Assembly (NCBI GenBank): GCA_030537455.1
Contig: JAUNMR010000035.1
Coordinates: forward strand, 1 to 35,882
Source of the DNA: Planctomycetia bacterium
GTDB lineage: Bacteria > Planctomycetota > Planctomycetia > Pirellulales > Thermoguttaceae
DNA length: 35,882 nucleotides
Direction: 5' to 3'
This document shows positions 15,903 to 23,060 of the stretch, piece after piece. Within the stretch, counting starts at the first letter, position 1. Each line of letters begins with the position of its first letter. Under the pieces are notes generated by a model. The model had not been told where the DNA came from. It made no database searches and saw only the letters and a list, made by a program, of their open reading frames with translations. The position numbers were made by a program, and so were the translations under genes.

Positions 15903-16679
15903 CTAGATGACGTACTCGATATTGTCGTCGTGCTTCATATTGAAGATCTCGAAGATCTTATTTTGCACGTGTAGGAAGTCGCCGCTGGTGCGGTCGCGAT
16001 AGCCTTTTAGGGGCACGTCGATAACGCATTTGATTCTGCCAGGGTTAGGACTGAGTACGACAATGCGGTCGGCAAGATAGACCGCCTCGGCGATGTCGTG
16101 GGTGACAAAGACGACGGTTTTCTTTTCCGAGCGCGTGAGCTGCAGCACGTCGTCTTGTAGTTTCATTCGTGTAATAGCGTCGAGCGCGCCGAAGGGTTCG
16201 TCCATAAAGACGATCTGCGGGTCGACCGCAAGCGCGCGCGCAATTGACACGCGCTGCTGCATACCGCCGGAGAGACGTCGCGGTCGTTCGCGTTTAAACG
16301 CGCTTAGCCCGACCATTTCGATATATTTATCCGCGATCGCCGCGCGTTGCGCCTTACTGAGTTTCTTTTGTTCCAGACCCAACTCCACGTTCTTCTGAAC
16401 TGAACGCCAGGGAAGTAGCCCGTAGTTCTGAAAGATCGTGACATATTTCGACGACGGCGCTGTGACTTCCTGACCGTCGATTTTAATACTACCGCTGGTC
16501 GCCAGACTAAAACCGGCCATGGCGTTGAGCAAGGTGCTCTTACCGCACCCAGAAGCGCCCAAGAGGCAGATGAATTCACCCTTGGCTATATTAAGTGATA
16601 CGTCCTGAAAAGCGGTAAATTCTTTGCCGTCGACCTGTCGAAAGACCTTCGACGCATGGTTGATTTCGATATAGCTCAT
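15903..16679 (-). CDS. ABC transporter ATP-binding protein, nitrate/sulfonate/taurine (SsuB/TauB/NrtD) type
   Basis: 258 residues, the normal length. Walker A is G41-ASGCGKST-49, the Q-loop is in FQNYGLLPW (~83-91), the signature is LSGGMQQR (136-143), Walker B is IVFMDEP (156-162), followed by ALDAIT (D-loop) and VTHD (H-loop). FQNYGLLPW is typical of the SsuB/TauB subgroup. The ATG overlaps the permease stop as ATGA, so the two are coupled. It would power import of the ligand delivered by the lipoprotein two genes upstream. The ligand cannot be read from the ATPase. It is the last gene of the cooS operon and is followed by a strong hairpin. Confidence 0.95.
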   Translation of the reverse strand: MSYIEINHASKVFRQVDGKEFTAFQDVSLNIAKGEFICLLGASGCGKSTLLNAMAGFSLATSGSIKIDGQEVTAPSSKYVTIFQNYGLLPWRSVQKNVELGLEQKKLSKAQRAAIADKYIEMVGLSAFKRERPRRLSGGMQQRVSIARALAVDPQIVFMDEPFGALDAITRMKLQDDVLQLTRSEKKTVVFVTHDIAEAVYLADRIVVLSPNPGRIKCVIDVPLKGYRDRTSGDFLHVQNKIFEIFNMKHDDNIEYVI

Positions 16680-17440
16680 TCTTCCACGCCTCCCCAGGCC
16701 TTTAAAAAGAGTCTTTCAGCGCATTTCAGTAGCGAGTCGAGCGCCAGTCCCAGCGCGCCAATAACCAGAATCGTGGCCAGTAGCGAGTCGGTGCGCATGG
16801 AGTTTCGCGCGTCAATGACCATATATCCTAGCCCGGACTGCACGCCGTTCATTTCGCCGGCGGCAAGGAAGACCCATGCGGTTCCTAGCGCGAGGTGAAT
16901 ACCGTTTGCAATTTGTGGAAACGCGGCGGGAAAGACGATCTTCCACAGCAACGCGGGCTGTTTGACGCCGAAGTTCTTGGCGACCTTATGGTAGATCGGG
17001 TCGATATTGACCACCGCCGACACGGTCGATAGTAGCACGGGAAAGAACGCCGCAATAAAGACGACCACAATCGCGGGTCGATTTCCAATTCCAAACCATA
17101 GGACAATAAAGGGAGCCCACGCCATTGGCGAGATCGGACGTAGCAGTTGCACGATCGGATTGACGAACTGGAAGACGCTCGGCAGTAGCCCCAGAACAAG
17201 ACCTAACGCTACGGCGCACAGTACCGCGCTGACGTAACCGCACGCGAAACGATACAGACTCGTGCCGACGTGACGCGCCAGGGAGCCGTCGCTTGCCATT
17301 TCCAGAAGCGCCTTCCACGCGTGCAACGGCGAGGGAAAGAGCGCTTCGTTGAAATGGCTCAAGCTAAAGACGACTTGCCAGATCAGAATCAGCGCGATAA
17401 AGGAGACGAGTACAACTTTTAATCCATTGAGAAATTTCAT
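16676..17440 (-). CDS. ABC transporter permease, SsuC/TauC type
   Basis: 254 residues from the ATG at 17440. A longer in-frame reading to 17593 would overlap the preceding gene, and 17440 has a good Shine-Dalgarno (GGGGAGACGAC before ATG) that lies against the stop of the substrate-binding gene. Six membrane helices are expected, starting with [17 protein letters not shown] and including [17 protein letters not shown] and FIVLWFGIG. The EAA loop that docks on the ATPase is at [13 protein letters not shown] to FPAAFP. It forms the membrane channel of the importer together with the coupled ATPase. The substrate family (nitrate, sulfonate, taurine, pyrimidine-like) cannot be resolved from this sequence. 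Confidence 0.93.
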   Translation of the reverse strand: MKFLNGLKVVLVSFIALILIWQVVFSLSHFNEALFPSPLHAWKALLEMASDGSLARHVGTSLYRFACGYVSAVLCAVALGLVLGLLPSVFQFVNPIVQLLRPISPMAWAPFIVLWFGIGNRPAIVVVFIAAFFPVLLSTVSAVVNIDPIYHKVAKNFGVKQPALLWKIVFPAAFPQIANGIHLALGTAWVFLAAGEMNGVQSGLGYMVIDARNSMRTDSLLATILVIGALGLALDSLLKCAERLFLKAWGGVEE

Positions 17441-17450
17441 GTCGTCTCCC

Positions 17451-18386
17451 CTAGAACTGCCCCTTAACGAACTGCTCGTACGTGGGCGGATTGTCCGATA
17501 GACCGTAGTCTTTAACGCGTTGCAGTAGCGCGTCGTAGATTTCCGGCGTGATTTCCAGGTCGTCGTAGGAGATCCATTGCAATGAAATATCAAGGACTTC
17601 CGGCTTCTGATTGAGGTACTTAATCGCGATTTCTTTGGCGCGCTCTTTGGTTAGATTACGCCCGGCGGCTTTGTAGTCTTCTACGAACTCTTTGGCGTCG
17701 TCCACGCGGTTTTCAAGGAAGGCGTCGGTGAGAACCAGACCGCAGCATAGCGAATCTTCCCAGAGTTCCTCGGAGGTAAACAGGACGCGGCCGGCGCCGA
17801 CCGAGACGGCAATGGCGCCGAAAGGCTCGGCGACGCAGTATGCGTCGATCTGACCGCTCGCGAGCGCCGCGGGCATTTCCGGGGGCGACAGTTCCACGAG
17901 GGCGACGTCGTCGATCGTCAGACCGCCCTGCTCCAGAGCGTGGTTCACGAGAATATTGTGCGAAGACTGGCGGTGTGGAATCGACACGCGCTTGCCCTTG
18001 AGGTCTGACGCTGTTTTAATCTCAGGCGAGGCGATCATAACGTTGCCGTCTTTGTGACCGAGCGCGACCGCTTTAATACCAATGCCGCTCTCTTTCGATT
18101 TCATCGCCAGTTCAATGAGAACCGACGCGCCGTCGACACGATTGGTATTGAGCGCGTCGAGCAGTTCCGGCCAGGAGCCGTATTTGACCAGTTCCACTTG
18201 TAAGTCGGCGTCTTGCGCTTCCAGTTCTTCTTTTAGTTCAAAGACCGGCAGCGCGTGGGTGATCGGTAGGTACGCGATCTTAACGACGCGTTTGCCCGAC
18301 GCGGAACCAGAGTTACCGGTGCAACCGAGTAGAGACGCGAGCGTTAGGAGCGTTAGGGAGAGGATTAAAAAAGTAGTACGTTTCAT
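17451..18386 (-). CDS. Substrate-binding lipoprotein of the ABC importer (NMT1/SsuA-like)
   Basis: 311 residues. Residues 1-22 are a lipoprotein signal, MKRT, a hydrophobic stretch and the lipobox LLGC with Cys22 as the lipid anchor. The mature part begins with VVKIAYLPITHALPVF and has the two-lobed type II binding fold: PEIKTASDLKGKRVSIPHRQSSHNILVN, PPEMPAALASGQIDAYCVAEPFGA and GRVLFTSEELWEDSLCCGLVLTD are the usual motifs of the NrtA/SsuA/TauA group. The HRQSSHNI and Cys-Cys elements near the predicted binding cleft are of interest, since they might coordinate a metal or a sulfur ligand; this is speculation. The gene follows cooS by 91 bp and precedes the permease by 10 bp. The link to cooS suggests a ligand needed by that enzyme or its pathway. 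Confidence 0.9.
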   Translation of the reverse strand: MKRTTFLILSLTLLTLASLLGCTGNSGSASGKRVVKIAYLPITHALPVFELKEELEAQDADLQVELVKYGSWPELLDALNTNRVDGASVLIELAMKSKESGIGIKAVALGHKDGNVMIASPEIKTASDLKGKRVSIPHRQSSHNILVNHALEQGGLTIDDVALVELSPPEMPAALASGQIDAYCVAEPFGAIAVSVGAGRVLFTSEELWEDSLCCGLVLTDAFLENRVDDAKEFVEDYKAAGRNLTKERAKEIAIKYLNQKPEVLDISLQWISYDDLEITPEIYDALLQRVKDYGLSDNPPTYEQFVKGQF

Positions 18387-18436
18387 CTGTATATATCACT
18401 TTCGCGCAGGGCGCGGTTGTTCTCTTGGTATTGCGC

Positions 18437-18460
18437 GTCACGCGATGGAAAGCGCGTGGC
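18437..18460. repeat. Intercistronic hairpin between cooS and the binding-protein gene
   Basis: CACGCG (18439-18444) and CGCGTG (18453-18458) form a stem that extends by a wobble and a GC pair to 18437-18460, loop 8. There is no T run. It could stabilise the cooS transcript or set the ratio of enzyme to transporter. Confidence 0.4.
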
Positions 18461-18477
18461 GTCGGCGGTTTGTGCTT

Positions 18478-20595
18478 TTATTTGTCCCAATTGAGCGCGG
18501 CGCGTTTGGCGCGCATATCGCTAATGATCTTCTGTGCGAGGCTCTTCGGGTCGACGTCGACGGTCATGACCGAGCCGAGCAACTCCTTGGTTCCGTATTT
18601 GAGGAATTCAACCACACGCTTGGAACCGTGGATCTGCGCTTCGACACAGTGGTAAGAATTCACGCCCATGAGACGGAAGCCCAGCGCCGCGTCAATTCCC
18701 TTCTCATTGCCCCATTCGGGCGAGGCGAAGGCCAGGGGAAGTTCGCAAATCTTGTGACCGAGCTCTTGGGCAATGCCAGCGAAGATTCCAGAGGAACGCG
18801 TGTTGTCGATACACTCTCCCACGTGCCAGACCGGCGGTAGGTCGTCCTGTAAAAAAGCGCTGAGCGTCTGACCCGCGCGAGAGCCGGCGTTCTTCTGACA
18901 GTATCCGAGCTTCATGAGGGGGAAGGACGCGCAGCCGTTGGAGAGGATCAGCACGTTATTCTTAATAAGCTCTTCCGCGACGTCGACGATCGAACGCTCA
19001 TAGAGAGTCTTGGGATTATTGCACCCGACCATATTGACAACGCCGAGAATATCGCCGTCTTTGATCGCATTAGCCAACGGAGCCATACTACCGAAGCGCT
19101 TGTGGACGTATTCCACAGAGAATCCGACCTCTGCCTCGACCTCATAGGGCGGAATATACACGGGCACGTCGCGTCGATTGGCGAAGCTTTCGATCCCTCT
19201 TCGCACGATCTTTTCGGCTAGTTCGCGCGTTTGTGCGATATTAGCGTGCTCGTGATCATATTCGAAACGCTCCGCGCCGGGCAAACGCGCCGACTCGCTC
19301 GTGGTGACAACGGTCGTCTTAAAGCATCGCGCCACGTCCATAATGGCGGGAAAAACGTCCTGAACGTCGGCGACCCACAGGTCGAGCGCGCCGGTCGCTA
19401 GTACTAGCTCCGCTGAGACCGCGTTGCATAGGGGAATCACGCCGCCGTAGCGATACATCGCGGCAAGCCCGGAACAGCAAACGCCATAGAAACGTATCCC
19501 CTTGGCGCCGCGCGATTTAGCTTCGTCAATAAACGCCTCTTCGCGACCGACCTTAACGATTTCTGAGACCAGTAGCGGCAGATGACCATGAACCGCAATA
19601 TTAACGTAGCCTTCTTCCAGCGCGCCGATGTTCGTTTTGGAGGTTACGCGATCCCCGACGCCAAAGAGGCAGTCGGTGGCGATCGAAGCGCCGACCACGC
19701 CGGAGAAGGTAAAGGCCAGACCGCAACGCAAAAACTGCTCTAGAACGCTCGCCCAGTCGCCGTCGACGCCACAGCCGGAACGGTGGTACGCCTCAAAGAC
19801 TTCGTGATAGGCGCTCACCGGTAGAATACCTAGTTCCTTCCAGCGCTCTTGTCGTTCCTTGGGCGCGCAGGCGCTGATCGTATGATGCTTGCCAGGCACG
19901 GTGCGCGAGAGGTCTTCTAGCAACAGGTCGGCCAGTTGTGAGGCGAGTTCCTCGAGGGTTTTATTTTCGACGTCGATTCCAAAGGCTTTGGCGGTAGCGC
20001 GTACTTTTTGTTCGCCGAGGATTGGCGCTTTGAGCTTGCCCTCGGCCGCCCATTTTAGCGCGAGCATGACCTCGCGCGCGTGCATGCCGTGCTGAGCGAC
20101 GCCAGCGGCGCACGCGCGAAGAAGATTGCGCGCGACGATAAGGTCGGCGTCGGCGCCACAGACTCCGCGCGGAGATTTCGTCGTCACGCGGCACGGCCCC
20201 ATATTACAGATCTTACAGCATACTCCAGCCAGACCGAAATTACACTGCGGCTTCTGGCGATCGAAGCGGTCGAACGCAGTCTCGAGCTGGAGCTGTTCTG
20301 CACGGAGCATGAGTTCGCGCACCGCCGGATCGGGCGTTTGCTCCAGGACGTCTTGTTTAGAAGGAAATGTTTTGCGATATTCAGCGACGGCGTTCATATA
20401 GTCTCTAATGAACGCGTCGGGGTCGTCGTTGTCGATATGGTCGGCGGTCAGGGTAACGGTCGGTATGCCGTGCTCGTCGAAGCCAATGAGCGCGCGGTGG
20501 GAATGGATATGGGGACGTTGCGCTTTACCAGAGCGTTGCGCGCCTTGCTCCGGGGCGCCGTGCGCATGGCTGGTATGGTCATGATGAATAGACAT
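18478..20595 (-). CDS. cooS: Anaerobic carbon monoxide dehydrogenase catalytic subunit (CooS type), variant C-cluster
   Basis: 705 residues from the ATG at 20595, chosen for its strong GGAGG six bases upstream; a longer reading to 20697 lacks this. Clusters B and D: C118, C126, C127, C130, C135 and C146. C-cluster ligands, compared from memory with C. hydrogenoformans CODH-II: H338 (GHLPLL), C374 (GVCCSG), C525 (VGCNN), C555 (NGCAS) and C595 (GECIDN) are kept, but the Cys333 position is Asp413 (ADVQDVFP). K632 and H169 match catalytic Lys563 and His93. The enzyme would interconvert CO and CO2, or do a related reduction, in the cytosol. Residues 1-42 are His-rich (HHDHTSHAHG, HIHSHRALIGFDEH). 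No cooF, cooC or acetyl-CoA synthase gene is adjacent. The family is certain; CO activity is in doubt because of Asp413. Confidence 0.93.
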   Translation of the reverse strand: MSIHHDHTSHAHGAPEQGAQRSGKAQRPHIHSHRALIGFDEHGIPTVTLTADHIDNDDPDAFIRDYMNAVAEYRKTFPSKQDVLEQTPDPAVRELMLRAEQLQLETAFDRFDRQKPQCNFGLAGVCCKICNMGPCRVTTKSPRGVCGADADLIVARNLLRACAAGVAQHGMHAREVMLALKWAAEGKLKAPILGEQKVRATAKAFGIDVENKTLEELASQLADLLLEDLSRTVPGKHHTISACAPKERQERWKELGILPVSAYHEVFEAYHRSGCGVDGDWASVLEQFLRCGLAFTFSGVVGASIATDCLFGVGDRVTSKTNIGALEEGYVNIAVHGHLPLLVSEIVKVGREEAFIDEAKSRGAKGIRFYGVCCSGLAAMYRYGGVIPLCNAVSAELVLATGALDLWVADVQDVFPAIMDVARCFKTTVVTTSESARLPGAERFEYDHEHANIAQTRELAEKIVRRGIESFANRRDVPVYIPPYEVEAEVGFSVEYVHKRFGSMAPLANAIKDGDILGVVNMVGCNNPKTLYERSIVDVAEELIKNNVLILSNGCASFPLMKLGYCQKNAGSRAGQTLSAFLQDDLPPVWHVGECIDNTRSSGIFAGIAQELGHKICELPLAFASPEWGNEKGIDAALGFRLMGVNSYHCVEAQIHGSKRVVEFLKYGTKELLGSVMTVDVDPKSLAQKIISDMRAKRAALNWDK

Positions 20596-20942
20596 TCGTA
20601 ACCTCCGTGTGTGGGACAAGGTTCCGACGTGCTGTACACGCGGTCTATTGCTTAATTTGTGAGATATAATAGGACGCGCCGACACATGTGGCGTCATTCG
20701 TATTATAGCGCTAGAATTGTAAGAAAAATTCCTAGCAAGTCAATAGGATTTAGCAAAAAATAGGGCGATTTTAATCACTTATGACGTCTAATGGGCGTGT
20801 AAATGTAAGAGTAGGGACTCACAAAGGCGTCGTGTTGATTTGCGCAGAGGTGGGTTAGCTTCTGGAGATGAAAAGTAATAGCGATATGAAGAGTGAGAGT
20901 TGTGTGGAAGTTGGGTAATTAACAGCAAATAGGCTTTTTAAA
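20596..20942. other. Gene-free cooS upstream region
   Basis: No open frame here looks real. A minus-strand TATAAT (20707-20702) is a possible cooS -10, giving a leader of ~100 nt, but no -35 fits at the usual distance. Base composition is AT-richer than the genes. Nothing else was recognised. Confidence 0.4.
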
Positions 20943-20960
20943 AGTTAGACTTGACTAACT
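20943..20960. promoter_or_regulatory. Operator-like near-palindrome, copy 1
   Basis: AGTTAGACTTGACTAACT: 6 bp arms AGTTAG and CTAACT around ACTTGA. It has a near-identical copy at 21079-21096, and the pair brackets the asd promoter region in the cooS-asd divergent interval. The TTAG...CTAA half-sites recall DtxR/IdeR-family metalloregulator boxes, a resemblance noted by eye only. Confidence 0.5.
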
Positions 20961-21010
20961 ATTTTTAACAAAAAAAGGCTGTTTTCTTTCAAAAATGGAA
21001 ATGTCGGGTC

Positions 21011-21061
21011 TTGTTCTTTTAAAAAAGCGTAATATATTAAAGCGCGGTTTGCAAAAACCGC
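21011..21061 (+). promoter_or_regulatory. Candidate asd promoter and early hairpin
   Basis: TTGTTC (21011-21016) and TATATT (21033-21038) with a 16 bp spacer are the best plus-strand promoter pair. Right after it, GCGGTTT-GCAA-AAACCGC (21044-21061) forms a 7 bp stem with a GNRA-type loop at the expected 5' end of the transcript. Confidence 0.4.
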
Positions 21062-21078
21062 AGATTTATAGTAAAAAT

Positions 21079-21096
21079 AATTAGACAAGACTAACT
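21079..21096. promoter_or_regulatory. Operator-like near-palindrome, copy 2
   Basis: AATTAGACAAGACTAACT differs from copy 1 at three or so positions: the second base and the central TT, here AA. It lies ~50 bp before the asd start, in the probable leader, where a bound repressor would block transcription. Confidence 0.5.
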
Positions 21097-21147
21097 TTAG
21101 TTTGTCCGACGCCGTTGCCAGTAGCGCGACGCCTTAAGGAGCGTGAC

Positions 21148-22164
21148 ATGTACGATTCAGTAGCAGTAGTAGGAGCCACCGGCGCTGTTGGAACTTTGAT
21201 TATTCGTATGCTACAAGAGCGCAAGTTTCCTTACAAGCGTATTAAGTTCCTCGCTTCGCAACGTAGCGTTGGCAAGAGTCTGCAATTCAATGGCGTGGAA
21301 CACAAGGTTGAACTGCTTTGTCCCGACGCGTTTAACGACGTCGACCTTGTGATCGCCAGCACGCCTGACGACGTAGCGCGCGACTTCGTTCCGGAAGCGC
21401 GCAAGCGCGTTAAGGCGATTGTCGACGAAAGCGGCTACTGGCGTATGTACCCGGACGTCCCGCTGGTTATTCCGGAAGTAAACGCCGAAGCGATCCGTAA
21501 GCATAAGGGACTCATTTCCAGCCCGAACTGCTCGACGACGCAAATGGTCGTGGCGCTCAAGCCGTTACACGACTATGCGCGCGTGCGTCGCGTCGTTGTG
21601 AGCACCTACCAAGCGACTAGCGGCGCCGGCGTTCAGGGCAATCGCGACCTCGTCAAGAGCTCTCAGGTTTGGCTCGATAATAACAATCAGTACGCTCCCT
21701 GTGAGATGGAAACCTTCCCGTATCCGATCGGGTTCAACTGCATTCCTCAGATCGGTAGCGAAAAGGAACGCGGATATACCTCAGAAGAACTCAAACTCCT
21801 GCATGAAACGCGCAAAATCCTCGGCGATTCCTCCATTCAGGTCTGCCCAACCGCCGTGCGCGTCCCCGTGGCGAATTGCCATTCCGAAAGCGTCCTGGTG
21901 GAAACCGAACGCAAAATCACAGTCGATAAGGCGCGCGAACTCTTCGCCTCAATGCCAGGCGTGAAACTCATGGACGACCTGTCGCATAAGCTTTATCCCA
22001 CTCCGTATCATTGCCACGATACCGACGACGTCTATGTCGGTCGTATCCGCGAAGACATTTCCGCCTCCAACTCCCTCGCCTTCTGGTGTGTGAGCGACAA
22101 TCTGCGCAAGGGCGCCGCTACCAACGCCGTACAGATCGCCGAGTGGATACAGCAGAATCTCTAA
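21148..22164 (+). CDS. Aspartate-semialdehyde dehydrogenase family / N-acetyl-gamma-glutamyl-phosphate reductase-like dehydrogenase
   Basis: 338 residues from the ATG at 21148, which has AAGGAG seven bases upstream; the ATG at 21115 has none. The NADP-binding loop is VAVVGATGAVG (5-15). The catalytic Cys is C128 in SSPNCSTTQM, and the active-site His is H245 in RVPVANCHSES. ATSGAGVQG and the PYPIGFNCIPQIG segment are typical of bacterial aspartate-semialdehyde dehydrogenase (Asd), which reduces aspartyl phosphate to the semialdehyde for lysine, threonine, methionine and cell-wall diaminopimelate. It is one of only two plus-strand genes here and is divergent from cooS. I prefer asd over argC because of the SSPNCSTTQM and RVPV-HSE motifs. 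Confidence 0.9.
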   Translation: MYDSVAVVGATGAVGTLIIRMLQERKFPYKRIKFLASQRSVGKSLQFNGVEHKVELLCPDAFNDVDLVIASTPDDVARDFVPEARKRVKAIVDESGYWRMYPDVPLVIPEVNAEAIRKHKGLISSPNCSTTQMVVALKPLHDYARVRRVVVSTYQATSGAGVQGNRDLVKSSQVWLDNNNQYAPCEMETFPYPIGFNCIPQIGSEKERGYTSEELKLLHETRKILGDSSIQVCPTAVRVPVANCHSESVLVETERKITVDKARELFASMPGVKLMDDLSHKLYPTPYHCHDTDDVYVGRIREDISASNSLAFWCVSDNLRKGAATNAVQIAEWIQQNL

Positions 22165-22215
22165 GCGATATAACGCGTAAGCGCTCCTTAAACGCTACGC
22201 GCAAGAAAAAACCAA

Positions 22216-22239
22216 GCGTCGCGCTCACACGCGCGACGC
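22216..22239 (+). other. GC-rich hairpin shortly after asd
   Basis: GCGTCGCG (22216-22223) and CGCGACGC (22232-22239) make a perfect 8 bp stem 52 bp after the asd stop. There is no T run, so it is a possible but weak transcript end. Confidence 0.35.
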
Positions 22240-22358
22240 CGATTGAGAGTCTCTCTCTAACGTTCGCACAAGCTTGTCGCACCGAGTACGACGCGCCGAA
22301 TCGTCGTATTCTTTCGTGCGACGCTCGACCCTTCGAGTCGCTTGACGCTTTCGTTAAT

Positions 22359-22398
22359 GCGCCGAACAGTTCAGTCTCCGCTGTTCGGCGCTTTTCGT
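22359..22398 (+). terminator. Intrinsic terminator after asd
   Basis: GCGCCGAACAG (22359-22369) and CTGTTCGGCGC (22381-22391) form a perfect 11 bp stem, loop 11, followed by TTTTCGTTTC. It serves the plus strand and stands between two convergent genes, so the stem may also help end the minus-strand transcript of the PTPS-like gene. Confidence 0.85.
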
Positions 22399-22422
22399 TT
22401 CTTGACGACGCTTTGGTCAGCG

Positions 22423-22953
22423 CTAGCGTCGTGTGACGCGCACAAAGGAACCGGGCGACTCCTGTAGCGTGAGCGTCGCAATCAGCTCGGTCGAGTCGGC
22501 GTCTACCCCTAAGAGCGTTTCTAAAAAATCGGTCAGAACCGCGCGCGCAATCTCCTCCGCCGTGGCGTTGCTCGCGTCAAGCCATACGACCGAATTGCAC
22601 GGCACGCTCCAGCGACGCCTGCGGTTCTTCTCCTGTAAGGTGATCTCGATCTGCTCGTCTTTCTCGACATAATCCAGACAGTGTGCGTCGAGCGCTAGAA
22701 TCGTGGTGTAATTCCACTTCGTAAGCGTCTGTCGTAGCGCACGTTGCGCCTCAAGAAAGTTAATGACACAGCCGGCGGAATCGAGCGCGCGCGATAGTTC
22801 CAGCGTTACAAGGTAATCGTGCCCATGCAACGGCTCGCCCAGCCAGGCGTCTTCGCCCTGATCCGGACATGGAAAGACGACAAGATGATTCGCGTTAAAG
22901 TGATATTCCGAGCCCTCAATGACCACGGAATAACTATATTCTGCCGCTGACAT
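22423..22953 (-). CDS. 6-pyruvoyl-tetrahydropterin synthase / QueD-like protein
   Basis: 176 residues. Zinc ligands of the family are present: H23 in FNANH, and H43 and H45 in PLHGHDY. The late Glu165 in LQESPGSFVRV and the V-I-N-F element (V118-like strand, CVINFLEA) fit as well. The Cys that in normal QueD stands four residues before the HGH is missing here (GEPLHGH), so the classic Cys-based catalysis of 6-carboxytetrahydropterin formation is uncertain. The family makes pterin or queuosine precursors from dihydroneopterin triphosphate. No other queuosine gene is nearby. The start has GGGAGA about 10 bases upstream. It is convergent with asd and sits after the S41 protease gene, separated by a strong terminator. 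Confidence 0.82.
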   Translation of the reverse strand: MSAAEYSYSVVIEGSEYHFNANHLVVFPCPDQGEDAWLGEPLHGHDYLVTLELSRALDSAGCVINFLEAQRALRQTLTKWNYTTILALDAHCLDYVEKDEQIEITLQEKNRRRRWSVPCNSVVWLDASNATAEEIARAVLTDFLETLLGVDADSTELIATLTLQESPGSFVRVTRR

Positions 22954-22993
22954 AACAGATCTTCTCCCAGCGTAACGTCGTTAGCGCCCCAGG

Positions 22994-23027
22994 TAAAAAA
23001 ACGCGACGTTCGCGTGGAACGTCGCGT
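22994..23027 (-). terminator. Intrinsic terminator of the S41 protease gene
   Basis: On the minus strand a perfect 11 bp stem (ACGCGACGTTC at 23001-23011 with GAACGTCGCGT at 23017-23027, loop 5) is followed by seven T. It lies 34 bp after the protease stop. Confidence 0.9.
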
Positions 23028-23060
23028 CGCGAATAGATGAAACGGTCGGCGCCAAAACGC

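Noticed and set aside
17441..17593. Longer start of the permease
   Set aside because: It would overlap the lipoprotein gene by >140 bp; the ATG at 17440 has a good ribosome site.
18082..18840. 252-codon plus-strand open frame
   Set aside because: It is antisense to the binding-lipoprotein and cooS genes, which carry strong motifs; no family pattern or ribosome site is seen.
20596..20697. Longer start of cooS
   Set aside because: The extra 34 residues are not CODH-like, and the strong GGAGG is placed for the ATG at 20595.
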